32,589 nucleotides of DNA from Coriobacteriales bacterium. Lineage in GTDB: Bacteria; Actinomycetota; Coriobacteriia; Coriobacteriales; UBA8131. Below the pieces are notes generated by a model that did no database searches, had not been told where the DNA came from, and saw only the letters and a program-made list of their open reading frames with translations. Shown piece after piece: positions 15,622-25,064 of this stretch. How positions within the stretch are numbered: position 1 is the first letter of the stretch; each line of letters begins with the position of its first letter. A program made the translations under genes and the position numbers. The stretch spans positions 1 through 32,589 of the forward strand of contig JAISGO010000006.1 in assembly GCA_031263025.1 (NCBI GenBank), given 5' to 3'.

Positions 15622-18162
15622 TTAGCCCATCGCTTCTTGGCTAGCGACGGCGAGGCCATCTTGTTTGAAGGTGACGCTGACGTCGCCGCACTGGTCGCTG
15701 CGTAGTACTTGCTGGTCAGCTTCGGCGCAGACCTCTAAGGTAGCGGCAGTAGGGTGGCCATAGCGGTTGTGGGCGCCCACGCTGATCAAGCAGAGCTTGC
15801 TTGAAAGCGTTCTCAGCTGAGCGGCGCTGATATCGTCTGCCGAACCATGGTGGCCAAGCTTGACCACGTCAGCCTGGCGAAGCTTACCTGCCGCCATGCT
15901 CTGGGTGAGTTCTGCTTGCTCAGCGTCGCCGCAAAGCAAGGCCGAGCCCTCGAGCCGGCCGTCTTGTTCTGGGTCATATTCGAGCAGCAGACAGATGCTG
16001 TCGGGGTTGTCGCCACGTTGTGCCGGTTGCAAGGGCCAGACCATGCGTGCGCTCAAAGCTGGGCTGAGCCTTAAACGGTCGTCGATGGAGAGCTCTTGCA
16101 CCTTTTCGGTTCCGACCAAGGCCTTGGCCTTAGCCAGAGCCGGGTGTCCGGCTTGATAGGTAAGCAGGCCTTTTGCGAAGAAGACCGTGTCGACTGTGAC
16201 CAGCCCACGTAATGCAGACAGGGCCCCGACATGGTCACTGTCTAGATGGCTGATCACCACCGCATCGAGGTGGCGTACTCCTTGTCGGGCCAAAGCCGCA
16301 CGCAGGGCGCTTTCGCTGGGGCCGGTGTCGATCAGAATGGCGTGCTGACCCTCGCGGATAAGCAGGCTATCACCTTGACCGACGTCCATCATGACCAATT
16401 GGGGCGGCTGAGCTGGGCTTAGCAGGAGTAATCCGGTCAAGACGATGCAGGAGGCGACGGCGACAAGGCGGTTGGGCCAGCTGGGGTGCAGCAAAGGCCA
16501 GAAATGATAGAGCAAAATTGCGGCAAGTAGGCTCAGGGAAAGGACCAGAAAGGGGTTCGGGCTCAAAGCCACAGCTGCTCCGGGTAGACCGGCCAGGAGC
16601 GTGACTAAGCTGCAGCAGAGGTCGCCGATAATGCTGAGCATGCTCAGGCCGGCGGCGGCGATGGGGGCCAGGGGCGCCATCGGCAGCAAGCAGCAAAGCG
16701 CAATCCCTGCTCCCACTAAGACGATGCTCAAGGGTGTGACCAAGAGATTGGCGAGGGGCGCGACTAAGGGGAGAGTATTAAAGCTAATCAGGCAGAGTGG
16801 GGCTGTCGCAGCTTGGGCGGTTAACGTCAAACTAATGGCTTCAAGTGCGCTTTGCAAGAAAGCGGGAAGCTTACGTCGGGCTTGAAAATCCGGGCGTCCC
16901 TTGCCTAGGCTAACCCCGAGTTGATCCCTTTCTGCTCTCGCTTGCGCGGGCTGCCAGGCGGATGGCAGGCAGAGGCGGATCAGGTTCTCCTGTATCAGCC
17001 CGTTGAAAAGACAGATGCCTAAAACAGCCGCGCCAGAGAGGGCGAGGCCGAGTGAAAAGGCGTTACTAGGATCGAAAGCGAGCATTCCTGTTATAGCAAG
17101 GCAAAGTGCGGATGGTGCATGGCTGCGCCGACCTGCGAAGCAGGAGGAGGATGCAACTAAGGCCATCAGTGCGGCCCGGATCGCCGAGGCCTGAAAGGCG
17201 GTGAGCACGACGTAAGCTGCAAGACAGACTGCAAGTGCAACAAAGGCAAAACGCCTGCTGCTTTTGAGACGCGCCAGGAGCCAGGCTAGGATGCTCGCGA
17301 TTACCGCGAGATGCGAACCGGAGACGGCGATGAGATGGGCAACGCCGCTTGTCTGCCAATCCTGTCTGAGCCCCGACCCGTCCATCGAAGTATCGCTGCC
17401 GAGCACCATGCCGGCCAATAAGGCCGCTCCGGGCCCGTCCAGGGTGGCCAGGAAGTCAAGATTGGCTTGGCGGATTTGATAGAGTGCCGAGAGCGGGGCT
17501 GCCCAGGGCGGCCCGTCTGCTCGTTCGAAACCAAGCAGTTCAAGCTTGCTTAAGCTGGCACTACCACAAAGGCCCTTTCGAAAGAAGTCCTCCTGGCCCG
17601 ACTGCCAGCCTTTGAAAGCAAGGTCGGCCCGGAGATAGCTGCCAAGGGGTGCCGGGTTTTCCTGGGTTGGCCAAAACAGGCGCAGTCTCAGGCCAGGGTA
17701 GCCAGGTTCGCTGATCCGGGCTTCACAAGTGGAGCCCAGCTGTCCTTTTTTGGTCTCGCTCTCGACTTGCAGGGTGATGCCCTTGAGCTCAGCGCTTGTA
17801 AGCTTGCGGGCATCGTCGCTCAGGCTTTGCCAATAGCTCGCACCTTGGCTAAGGCCAAGGGCAAGGGCGCAGACAGCGAGGATGGTGATACGCAGGGCGC
17901 GGGCGCCTTTCTTGAAACTGCCCTTTTTATGGACCCGGTAAAGCCACAAAAAGCTAGGTAGGAGCATAAGCAATGGCCATAAGCCAAGATAGATTCCCCG
18001 CCAGACTAAAACTTCGCTGATGGCCAGAGCCGCCCAGAACAGGGCTAGCGGTAAAAAGAGGAGAGGCAGGAGGGGCCGGACGCAGGTACGCACCTTGCGT
18101 CCTCTGTCCGCTTTGTTTCCTGCGGCCAGCCTGGCGCCGTGATCGAAGAAGCGGCTAAACAC
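15622..18162 (-). CDS. comEC: DNA internalization-related competence protein ComEC/Rec2
   Basis: ComEC is the membrane channel through which one strand of transforming DNA enters the cell. The protein (846 residues from the GTG at 18162) has an N-terminal membrane region with an OB-like soluble domain, the central competence domain with the LIAVSGSHLAVIASIL signature and many hydrophobic helices. It ends with a C-terminal metallo-beta-lactamase domain with VMMDVGQGDSLLI, SHLDSDHVGAL and KLGHHGSADD. The GTG start overlaps the comEA stop by 8 nt but has no clear ribosome-binding site. An alternative GTG at 18093 has AGAGGA at good spacing and would give 823 residues. The longer frame up to 18492 is the shadow of comEA. 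Confidence 0.92.
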   Translation of the reverse strand: MFSRFFDHGARLAAGNKADRGRKVRTCVRPLLPLLFLPLALFWAALAISEVLVWRGIYLGLWPLLMLLPSFLWLYRVHKKGSFKKGARALRITILAVCALALGLSQGASYWQSLSDDARKLTSAELKGITLQVESETKKGQLGSTCEARISEPGYPGLRLRLFWPTQENPAPLGSYLRADLAFKGWQSGQEDFFRKGLCGSASLSKLELLGFERADGPPWAAPLSALYQIRQANLDFLATLDGPGAALLAGMVLGSDTSMDGSGLRQDWQTSGVAHLIAVSGSHLAVIASILAWLLARLKSSRRFAFVALAVCLAAYVVLTAFQASAIRAALMALVASSSCFAGRRSHAPSALCLAITGMLAFDPSNAFSLGLALSGAAVLGICLFNGLIQENLIRLCLPSAWQPAQARAERDQLGVSLGKGRPDFQARRKLPAFLQSALEAISLTLTAQAATAPLCLISFNTLPLVAPLANLLVTPLSIVLVGAGIALCCLLPMAPLAPIAAAGLSMLSIIGDLCCSLVTLLAGLPGAAVALSPNPFLVLSLSLLAAILLYHFWPLLHPSWPNRLVAVASCIVLTGLLLLSPAQPPQLVMMDVGQGDSLLIREGQHAILIDTGPSESALRAALARQGVRHLDAVVISHLDSDHVGALSALRGLVTVDTVFFAKGLLTYQAGHPALAKAKALVGTEKVQELSIDDRLRLSPALSARMVWPLQPAQRGDNPDSICLLLEYDPEQDGRLEGSALLCGDAEQAELTQSMAAGKLRQADVVKLGHHGSADDISAAQLRTLSSKLCLISVGAHNRYGHPTAATLEVCAEADQQVLRSDQCGDVSVTFKQDGLAVASQEAMG

Positions 18163-18895
18163 AGACGGCTGATTCGATGGCAGCGTATTTCTTATCGCCG
18201 ATGCCGCTGACTTTCTTAAGTTCGGCTTTGCTTTTAAAGGGCCCTTGGCTTTGCCGGTAGTCGATGATCTTCTGGGCGATAGCGGGCCCCACTCCGTTAA
18301 GGGCTTGTAGCTCGCTTGAACTGGCTCTATTGATGTTGACGAGTCCACTTTGCCCAGGGCTGGCACCGACTGATCCCGATGTAGCCGGACGGCTGCCCTG
18401 CCCCGGCGCCGTTTTGGATCGCGCGGCGCTTGCGCTGGTGCCGGTGGCGGGATCTTGTTCGCCACCTTTGGGAATGTAGTACTGTAGGCCATCTTGGAGG
18501 GGCTCGGCTAAGTTGACTTGGGCGCTTTGGGCTTTCTTAGTCAAGCCGCCGGCCGCATCAACCGCATCTGCGACGCGCAGGCCCTTGGCAAGGCGATAGA
18601 CGCCGGGTTGCTTGACTGCGCCCTGGATGTCGACCACCACGAGGTCGTGCGCATCGGCGGAGGCCTCAGCCGGGTTTATTGCTTGGGCCTGGGTCGATGA
18701 CGCAGGTTCTAGAGTCATACCTGTTCCAGGGCCTTGTTTGAAGAAGTTCTCGTAACAGATATAGCCGGCGATCACTAAGACGATGAGGGCAGTGATGACG
18801 ATTTTCTTCAACTGTCCTCGGCTGATCGTGAATAAGGCCGATGCCTTGGCGACGTCTTTGGCCGGAGTCTTTTCGGGGGGCTGATGAAGCTGCAT
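18155..18895 (-). CDS. comEA: DNA uptake receptor ComEA
   Basis: ComEA binds double-stranded DNA outside the membrane and hands it to ComEC. The 246-residue protein has a short cytoplasmic N-terminus, a single transmembrane anchor (VITALIVLVIAGYICY, about 33-48), an SLBB domain (VDIQGAVKQPGVYRLAKG), a Ser/Gly/Pro-rich linker and a C-terminal helix-hairpin-helix DNA-binding pair (VNINRASSSELQALNGVGPAIAQKIIDYR and FKSKAELKKVSGIGDKK). The ATG at 18895 follows GAAAGG. It is the first gene of the leftward com operon and divergent from gyrB. Confidence 0.95.
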   Translation of the reverse strand: MQLHQPPEKTPAKDVAKASALFTISRGQLKKIVITALIVLVIAGYICYENFFKQGPGTGMTLEPASSTQAQAINPAEASADAHDLVVVDIQGAVKQPGVYRLAKGLRVADAVDAAGGLTKKAQSAQVNLAEPLQDGLQYYIPKGGEQDPATGTSASAARSKTAPGQGSRPATSGSVGASPGQSGLVNINRASSSELQALNGVGPAIAQKIIDYRQSQGPFKSKAELKKVSGIGDKKYAAIESAVCV

Positions 18896-18965
18896 TTTCT
18901 ACCTTTCTCGAGGGTCTGCCTGATTTTGCAAAAAACTTCTTAAAACTTTCCAAAACCGCAGCATA

Positions 18966-18974
18966 TGGTATAAT
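18966..18974 (+). promoter_or_regulatory. Extended -10 promoter of gyrB
   Basis: TGG-TATAAT (hexamer 18969-18974) is a perfect extended -10, 28 nt before the gyrB ATG. The -35 region is weak (TTTCCA at 18947-18952 with a 16-nt spacer). A GGAAGGAAA ribosome-binding site follows. Confidence 0.6.
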
Positions 18975-19002
18975 TAAAGGCAGGTTCGGAAGGAAATCTT
19001 AG

Positions 19003-20991
19003 ATGCCAAAAAACTCTTTGAAGTCCACCTCCTACGATGAGAATGACATTCAAATCTTGGAGGGCTTGGAAGCCGTGCGCAAGCGCCCCGGTATGTATAT
19101 CGGGTCGACCGGTCCGCGCGGTCTACACCATCTGGTCTACGAGGTGGTGGACAACTGTATCGACGAGGCGATGGCCGGCTATGCCACCAAAGTCGACGTC
19201 ACCATCCATCAGGACAATTCGGTGACGGTGATCGACAATGGCCGCGGTATCCCGGTCGGTAAGCACCCCAAGGCCAAGATCCCCACCCTCGAGGTGGTGC
19301 TGACGGTGCTCCATGCTGGCGGTAAGTTCGGCGGCGAGGGCTATAAGGTCTCCGGCGGCCTGCACGGTGTCGGCATCTCGGTGGTCAACGCCCTTTCCAC
19401 CCGGCTCGAGGCCGAGGTCTACCGCGATGGTTATACCTGGAACATCGCCTGTGAGCGCGGTAAGACGGTGGAGAAGATGAGCAAGGGCGCGGCCACTAAG
19501 AAGACTGGTACCAAGATCACTTTCTGGGCCGATCCGGAGATCTTCGAGACTACGGTCTATGACGATGACACCCTCGAGGCGCGCATGCGTGAGATGGCCT
19601 TCCTTAACAAGGGAGTCAAGATCACTTACACCGACGAGCGCAAGGCCGGCGAGGCCGAAGAACGCGACGCCGAGGGCAAGTTGGTGAGTCCCTCGACCAT
19701 GAACAAGGAGGGCTTCTATGAGGAGACATTCCACTTCGAGGGTGGTATCGTCGATTTCGTCAAATACGTCAACGAGGGCCGCGACGTGCTCGACGGCCTC
19801 TCCAAGCCGATCTATTTCGACGGTGTCCAGGAGGGGGTGGGCGAGGTCGAGATGGCCCTACAGTGGAACTCCACCCACTATGAGAGCACCTTGGCTTTCG
19901 CTAACAACATCCACACCACCGAGGGCGGTACCCACGTCGAGGGCTTTCGCACCGGCCTGACCAGCGTGCTCAACAAATACGCCCGGGCCCACGATAAGCT
20001 CAAGGAAAAAGAGGACAACATGTCCGGCGACGACGTGCGCTCCGGGCTTGCCTGTATCCTCTCGGTCAAGCTGCGTGAGCCGCAGTTCGAGGGTCAGACC
20101 AAGACCAAGCTGGGCAACACCTCGATGAAGGCCCTGGTCCAGTCGGCGGTGACCCAGGGCTTGTCCGAGTACCTGGAAGAACACCCCAACCAGGCCAACA
20201 CCATCATCAAGAAGGCCCTGGAGGAGAAACGTGTCCGCGAGGCGGTCAACAAATACAAACAGACCCAGCGCAAAGCCAAGGTCGACGCCGGGCTACCCGG
20301 TAAGTTGGCCAAGTGCACGGTGAAGGATCCGGAGCTGACCGAGGTCTTCATCGTCGAGGGCGACTCGGCTGGCGGCTCGGCCAAGCAGGCCCGCACCAAG
20401 GAGACCCAGGCCATCCTGCCCCTGCGCGGCAAGATCTTGAACATCGAGCGGGTAAACCTGCACCGGGCCCTTTCCAGCGACACCATCAACACTTTGATCA
20501 CCGCTCTCGGCACCGGTATCGGCGAGGACTTCGACATCGAGAAGGCCCGCTATCACAAGGTCATCATCATGACCGATGCCGACGTCGACGGGGCCCACAT
20601 CCGTATCTTGCTGCTCACCTTCTTCTTCCGCTTCATGCCCAAGATGATCGAAGCCGGTTACATCTACATCGCCCAGCCACCGCTCTACCGCCTGCAGGTG
20701 GGTAAGAAGAAGCAGTACCTCTTCTCCGACGCCGCTTTGGCCTCCGAGACCGCAAAGGTCGCAGAAGGTAGCAAGTACACCATCCAGCGTTATAAGGGTC
20801 TGGGTGAGATGGACCCGGAGCAGCTCTGGGAGACCACTATGCAGCCGACTAGCCGCACTCTCCTGCGCGTCACCATGGACGACGCTTTGGCCGCCGAGAA
20901 GGCGGTCTCAGACCTGATGGGCGATTCGGTGCCGGCCCGTAAGAGCTTCATCCAGAAGTACGCCAAAGAAGTTAAGTTCCTGGACGCTTAG
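19003..20991 (+). CDS. gyrB: DNA gyrase subunit B
   Basis: GyrB is the ATPase subunit of the negative-supercoiling topoisomerase. The 662-residue protein has the GHKL ATP-binding signatures (VDNCIDEAMAGY, VIDNGRGIPVG and GGLHGVGISVVNAL), the transducer domain, and the TOPRIM metal-binding motifs EGDSAGGSAKQ and DADVDGAHI. It ends in PALLYR-like QPPLYRLQVGKK and the GLGEMDPEQLWETTM motif. Its length shows it lacks the large insert of proteobacterial GyrB. Start ATG 19003 has an AAGGAAA ribosome-binding site. gyrA follows after 39 nt. Confidence 0.98.
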   Translation: MPKNSLKSTSYDENDIQILEGLEAVRKRPGMYIGSTGPRGLHHLVYEVVDNCIDEAMAGYATKVDVTIHQDNSVTVIDNGRGIPVGKHPKAKIPTLEVVLTVLHAGGKFGGEGYKVSGGLHGVGISVVNALSTRLEAEVYRDGYTWNIACERGKTVEKMSKGAATKKTGTKITFWADPEIFETTVYDDDTLEARMREMAFLNKGVKITYTDERKAGEAEERDAEGKLVSPSTMNKEGFYEETFHFEGGIVDFVKYVNEGRDVLDGLSKPIYFDGVQEGVGEVEMALQWNSTHYESTLAFANNIHTTEGGTHVEGFRTGLTSVLNKYARAHDKLKEKEDNMSGDDVRSGLACILSVKLREPQFEGQTKTKLGNTSMKALVQSAVTQGLSEYLEEHPNQANTIIKKALEEKRVREAVNKYKQTQRKAKVDAGLPGKLAKCTVKDPELTEVFIVEGDSAGGSAKQARTKETQAILPLRGKILNIERVNLHRALSSDTINTLITALGTGIGEDFDIEKARYHKVIIMTDADVDGAHIRILLLTFFFRFMPKMIEAGYIYIAQPPLYRLQVGKKKQYLFSDAALASETAKVAEGSKYTIQRYKGLGEMDPEQLWETTMQPTSRTLLRVTMDDALAAEKAVSDLMGDSVPARKSFIQKYAKEVKFLDA

Positions 20992-21030
20992 CGCATAAGC
21001 GGATCCAACGATATTACTTGAGAGGAAAGT

Positions 21031-23925
21031 ATGGCTGACGACAAGCAGAACAACGATAACGGTTTAGGTGAAGAGGGAACTTCTTCCGCTGGTCCTACCT
21101 CTCCGAGCGACAAGGACGTAGAGGATTCTTCGGGGAGTCTCTTTTCTGAGGGCGCATCCCCAGACGAGGGCGATAACGATAGCGCAGCCAGCGAGGAGGA
21201 AGTCGGTATCTCCGAGCAGTCCTTGGAGAACATCCGCGAGGAGATGAACGCCCACGCCCCGGCCAACGACACCTTCGTGTCCTCGGCGATGAGCGCCGAA
21301 GCTGAGATCGATTTCTCCGGCTCTACCATCAAGCCCACCGAGATGGGTACCGAGATGCGGGAGAGCTTCCTTGCCTATGCTATGAGCGTGATCGTGGCCC
21401 GTGCCCTGCCGGACGTGCGTGATGGCTTGAAGCCGGTGCACCGGCGCATCCTCTACGCTATGCATGAGAGCGGCATCACGCCGGGCCGTCCGCACAAGAA
21501 GTCAGCCTGGACGGTCGGCGAAGTGATCGGCAAGTACCACCCTCACGGCGACACTGCGGTCTATGACGCGATGGCCCGCCTGGCCCAGGACTTCTCGATG
21601 CGTGAGCCCTTGGTCGACGGCCATGGTAACTTCGGTTCGGCCGACGGTGACCGTCCGGCGGCGATGCGTTACACCGAGGCCCGGCTCTCCAAACAAGCCA
21701 TGGAAATGTTGCGCGACCTGGACAAGGACACGGTCGACTGGCAACCCAACTATGACGAATCCTTACAGGAGCCGAGCGTCTTACCCAGCCGCTTCCCCAA
21801 CCTCCTAGTCAACGGCGGCCAGGGCATCGCGGTCGGTATGGCCACCAATATCCCCACCCACAACCTGGGCGAGGTGGTCGATGCCGCCTGCACCTATTTA
21901 GACGCCGGCGATGGTATCGTCCCTGGTAGCGCCGAGACAGGCGCTGCCGAGGACGCTGATGCGATCGCCCGTCTGGCAGCTGCGACCCCCGATCCAGCCG
22001 GCCCCCATGAGGCTAGTCTAGAAGAGCTGATGAAAGTCCTGCCCGGGCCGGATTTTCCGGGCGGCGGTTTGATCGTCGGTCATAAGGGTATCAGCGACGC
22101 CTATCAGTCTGGACGTGGTTCTATCACCTTACGTTGCAAGACCAAGTTGGAAGAGACCAAACGGGGCAAGCCGCGCATCGTCGCCTATGAGCTACCCTAT
22201 GGGGTGCAGCCGAGCAAGCTTGAGGTCAAGATCAACGAGCTGATCTCGGACAAGAAGCTGCCCGAGGTCTCTCATGCCCAAGACGAGTCCGACCGCAAGG
22301 GCACCCGTTTCGTGATCGAGCTCAAAGAGGGGGCCGTCCCCCAAGTCGCCCTCAACAAGCTGAACAAGATGACCTCGATGCAGACCACTTTCGGGGTCAA
22401 TACCGTGGCCCTCGTCGACGGCGTGCCGCGTACCCTGAGCTTGGTTGAGATCTTCCGCTATTACTGCAAGCACCAAGAAGAAGTGATCGTCCGTAGGACC
22501 AAGTTCGACCTCAAGAAAGCCCAGGAACGAGCCCATATCCTGGAGGGCCTGACCATCGCGCTGGACAACATCGACGAGGTCATCCAGATCATCAAGTCCT
22601 CCCAGACCGACGATGAGGCGCGCAACCGCCTAATGGAGCGCTTCGGCTTGGACAAGGTGCAGACCGATGCCATCCTGGAGATGAAGCTGCGCCGTCTGAC
22701 CGGGCTCGAGCGTGAGAAGATAGAAAACGAATTGGCCGAGCTCAAGGCTAAGATCGCCTACTATAAGCAGGTTCTGGCCGACCCCAAACTACAGCATCAA
22801 GTGATCAAGGACGAGATGCTGGAAATCAAGCGGCGCTTCAACAGCAAGCGCCGCACCAAGATCGTCGAGGCCCAGCCCGAGCTGACGGTCGAGGACTATG
22901 TGGCCGATGAGGACATGGTGGTGACCATCACCAAGGCCGGTTATGTCAAACGCCTGCCCGCCAGCACCTATCATCAGCAGAAGCGCGGCGGCAAGGGGCT
23001 GCATGGGGTCACCCTCAAGGAGAATGACTTCGTCGAGCATCTCTTCGTCGCCTCTACTCACGACTATGTACTTTTCTTCACCAATCGGGGTAAGCTCTAC
23101 CGGGTCAAGGTCTATGAGCTCCCGGCCGGATCACGCACCGCCAAGGGCTCGGCCATCGTCAATTTTCTACAACTGGCACCAGCCGAGGGCAACCTGCCGG
23201 CCGAGCGGGTCACTGCCGTGCTCAACGTGAAGGACTTCAGCAAGGACGAATACATCTTCTTCGTTACCGCACAAGGCACGGTGAAGAAGACCGCGCTTTA
23301 CGAATACCGTAATGTCAACAAGGGCGGTATCCTGGCGATTGGTTTACATGATGGCGACGCTTTGGTCAACGTCCGGCGTATCAAGGACGGCGACAATGTG
23401 ATCATGGTCTCATCTAAAGGTAAAGCCATCCAGTTCTCCTCGGCCGACGTGCGGGCGATGGGGCGGGGCGCCGGTGGCGTGCGCGGTATGCGCCTTGCTG
23501 CAGATGAGGTGATCATCGGGGGCGAGGTAGTGCCGGCCGCTGCTGTGGACGCCGGTGAGGACGGACGTAGCGCTGGTGGTGACCTCTTGGTGGTGACCGA
23601 CGGTGGCTATGGCAAGCGTACGCCGCTTTCAGAGTACCCGGTGCAGGGCCGCGGTGGCGGCGGTGTCTTCACCATCAAGATGACCGAGAAGAAAGGTCAA
23701 TTGGTGGGGATGAAAGTGGTAGCGCCCGAGCATGAGCTGATGTTAATGAGCGTGAATGGCTTGACCGTGCGGGTTAGTGCGGCTGATATCCGCGAATGCG
23801 GCCGGGCCACCCAGGGCGTCAAGGTGATGACCTTGAATAAAGGCGACCGTGTTTCCGCCAGCACCCGCATCAAGGAGCGGAGTAAACAGGAGGCAAAGGC
23901 GCCCCAGCAGGAGAGCCTACTTTGA
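21031..23925 (+). CDS. gyrA: DNA gyrase subunit A with acidic N-terminal extension
   Basis: GyrA is the DNA-breaking/rejoining subunit. The catalytic tyrosine is Y214 in [10 protein letters not shown]. The quinolone-resistance region reads [12 protein letters not shown], with T175 and D179 at the positions of E. coli S83 and D87. A GyrA box, QKRGGKG (650-656), identifies gyrase rather than topoisomerase IV. The protein is 964 residues. About 100 acidic, low-complexity residues precede the conserved core (starting near [12 protein letters not shown]), and an insert of about 31 residues (roughly 292-325) lies before PGPDFP. The ATG follows GAGGAAAG and is the only start that fits the 39-nt spacing. 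It is convergent with murG. Confidence 0.97.
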   Translation: MADDKQNNDNGLGEEGTSSAGPTSPSDKDVEDSSGSLFSEGASPDEGDNDSAASEEEVGISEQSLENIREEMNAHAPANDTFVSSAMSAEAEIDFSGSTIKPTEMGTEMRESFLAYAMSVIVARALPDVRDGLKPVHRRILYAMHESGITPGRPHKKSAWTVGEVIGKYHPHGDTAVYDAMARLAQDFSMREPLVDGHGNFGSADGDRPAAMRYTEARLSKQAMEMLRDLDKDTVDWQPNYDESLQEPSVLPSRFPNLLVNGGQGIAVGMATNIPTHNLGEVVDAACTYLDAGDGIVPGSAETGAAEDADAIARLAAATPDPAGPHEASLEELMKVLPGPDFPGGGLIVGHKGISDAYQSGRGSITLRCKTKLEETKRGKPRIVAYELPYGVQPSKLEVKINELISDKKLPEVSHAQDESDRKGTRFVIELKEGAVPQVALNKLNKMTSMQTTFGVNTVALVDGVPRTLSLVEIFRYYCKHQEEVIVRRTKFDLKKAQERAHILEGLTIALDNIDEVIQIIKSSQTDDEARNRLMERFGLDKVQTDAILEMKLRRLTGLEREKIENELAELKAKIAYYKQVLADPKLQHQVIKDEMLEIKRRFNSKRRTKIVEAQPELTVEDYVADEDMVVTITKAGYVKRLPASTYHQQKRGGKGLHGVTLKENDFVEHLFVASTHDYVLFFTNRGKLYRVKVYELPAGSRTAKGSAIVNFLQLAPAEGNLPAERVTAVLNVKDFSKDEYIFFVTAQGTVKKTALYEYRNVNKGGILAIGLHDGDALVNVRRIKDGDNVIMVSSKGKAIQFSSADVRAMGRGAGGVRGMRLAADEVIIGGEVVPAAAVDAGEDGRSAGGDLLVVTDGGYGKRTPLSEYPVQGRGGGGVFTIKMTEKKGQLVGMKVVAPEHELMLMSVNGLTVRVSAADIRECGRATQGVKVMTLNKGDRVSASTRIKERSKQEAKAPQQESLL

Positions 23926-23930
23926 TAAAC

Positions 23931-23956
23931 GGGGGACTGCTTCTAAGTTGTCCCCT
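23931..23956. terminator. Hairpin between gyrA and murG
   Basis: GGGGGAC (23931-23937) pairs with GTCCCCT (23950-23956) around a 12-nt loop, between two convergent stop codons only 33 nt apart. It could act as a two-way terminator, although no long T-run follows. It resembles REP-like intergenic repeats ending in GTCCCC. Confidence 0.45.
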
Positions 23957-23958
23957 CG

Positions 23959-25062
23959 CTATTTTACGATGCGTACGAGTAGGTCGTAAACGTTTTGGGC
24001 AGCGTTTCCGGCTACGAAGTCACGGTAGGCCCTGCGCATTTGTTTGAGACGATCTTGGTGCTGTATAAGGCCAAACAGTTTCTCGCTAAAGGCTTCGCTT
24101 CCGAGATCGGCGTCGGCTATGAAATCGCAGGCGCCGCCCTCGGTTAAGGCCCGGGCGTTGGCGGTTTGGTGGTCGGCGGTGGCATAGGGATAGGGCACGA
24201 GAATCGCCGGTAGTTTGCAGACCGCGAGCTCTGCGAGCGTGCCGGCGCCAGCCCGGCAAAGCGCAAGATCAGCTGTAAGCATCGCTTCTGGCATATGGTC
24301 GCAGTAAGGGAGGAGCTGCCAGGACTCCGGCTGTCCGCCTTGTTCTTCTAGCGCTGCCTGTGCACGCTCGAATTCTCCTGGGCCGGTAACGAGGGTGAGG
24401 GCGACATCTTGGAGGCGGTCGCGCAGGGCGATGACGGCTTGGTTGAGGTGTCTGGCCCCTTGGCTGCCGCCGAAGACCAGCAGATGGCGCCCATCGTGCT
24501 CAGAGGCGAGCTCGCCGCTTGTTACTTTGGCGGTATAAGCCGATACGCTGTCAAGGAACTCCTGGCGCACTGGGTTACCTGTAACCTCGACCAGGGCATC
24601 AGCTTTGGGCTGCATATGGCTGAGCGCATCTTGATAGGTCAAGGCGATTGCTTGGGCTTTCTTGGCGAGGTCGCGATTGGTGATGCCAGGGTAGGAATTC
24701 TGCTCATGTACGAGTAGGGGCAAGCCGATCTGGAGCGCCGCCCGCCCCACGCCGAGGCAGGCGTAGCCACCGAAGGTGCAGACGGCGGTGGCGCCGATTT
24801 GGCGTAGCCAATCTTTGGCCAGACGGGTAGCGTGCAACATCTTGCGGGTGGCGCTGAGCAGGCTGGTTGGCCGGGATCGATCGAAGCCCTGCACGTCAAA
24901 ACCCCTGAAATCAAGCCCGTGGGACTCGGCGAGCTGGGCCTCAGGCCCCTGCAGGCCGCCTGCGAAAGAAATCTGGTTGCCACAGCCGCGTGCTACCTGG
25001 GCAACTGCTAATGCCGGATAGATGTGTCCGCCGGTGCCGCCGGCTGCGATAACAATATGCAT
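23959..25062 (-). CDS. murG: UDP-GlcNAc:lipid I N-acetylglucosaminyltransferase MurG
   Basis: MurG adds GlcNAc to lipid I to form lipid II on the inner face of the membrane. The 367-residue protein starts with the glycine-rich loop AAGGTGGHIYPALA, and has FGGYACLGVG, HEQNSYPGITNR and the UDP-GlcNAc-binding region LCRAGAGTLAELAV, in the order typical for the GT28 family. The ATG at 25062 lies 2 nt after the ftsW stop with no clear ribosome-binding site, which points to coupling with ftsW. It is the last gene of the murD-ftsW-murG unit. Confidence 0.96.
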   Translation of the reverse strand: MHIVIAAGGTGGHIYPALAVAQVARGCGNQISFAGGLQGPEAQLAESHGLDFRGFDVQGFDRSRPTSLLSATRKMLHATRLAKDWLRQIGATAVCTFGGYACLGVGRAALQIGLPLLVHEQNSYPGITNRDLAKKAQAIALTYQDALSHMQPKADALVEVTGNPVRQEFLDSVSAYTAKVTSGELASEHDGRHLLVFGGSQGARHLNQAVIALRDRLQDVALTLVTGPGEFERAQAALEEQGGQPESWQLLPYCDHMPEAMLTADLALCRAGAGTLAELAVCKLPAILVPYPYATADHQTANARALTEGGACDFIADADLGSEAFSEKLFGLIQHQDRLKQMRRAYRDFVAGNAAQNVYDLLVRIVK

Positions 25063-25064
25063 GA

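Noticed and set aside
18163-18492. 110-residue N-terminal extension of comEC
   Set aside because: It is in another frame of comEA, is proline- and arginine-rich, and lacks family similarity.
19123-19734. 203-codon open frame antisense to gyrB
   Set aside because: A high-GC shadow of a conserved gene; no ribosome-binding site or motif.
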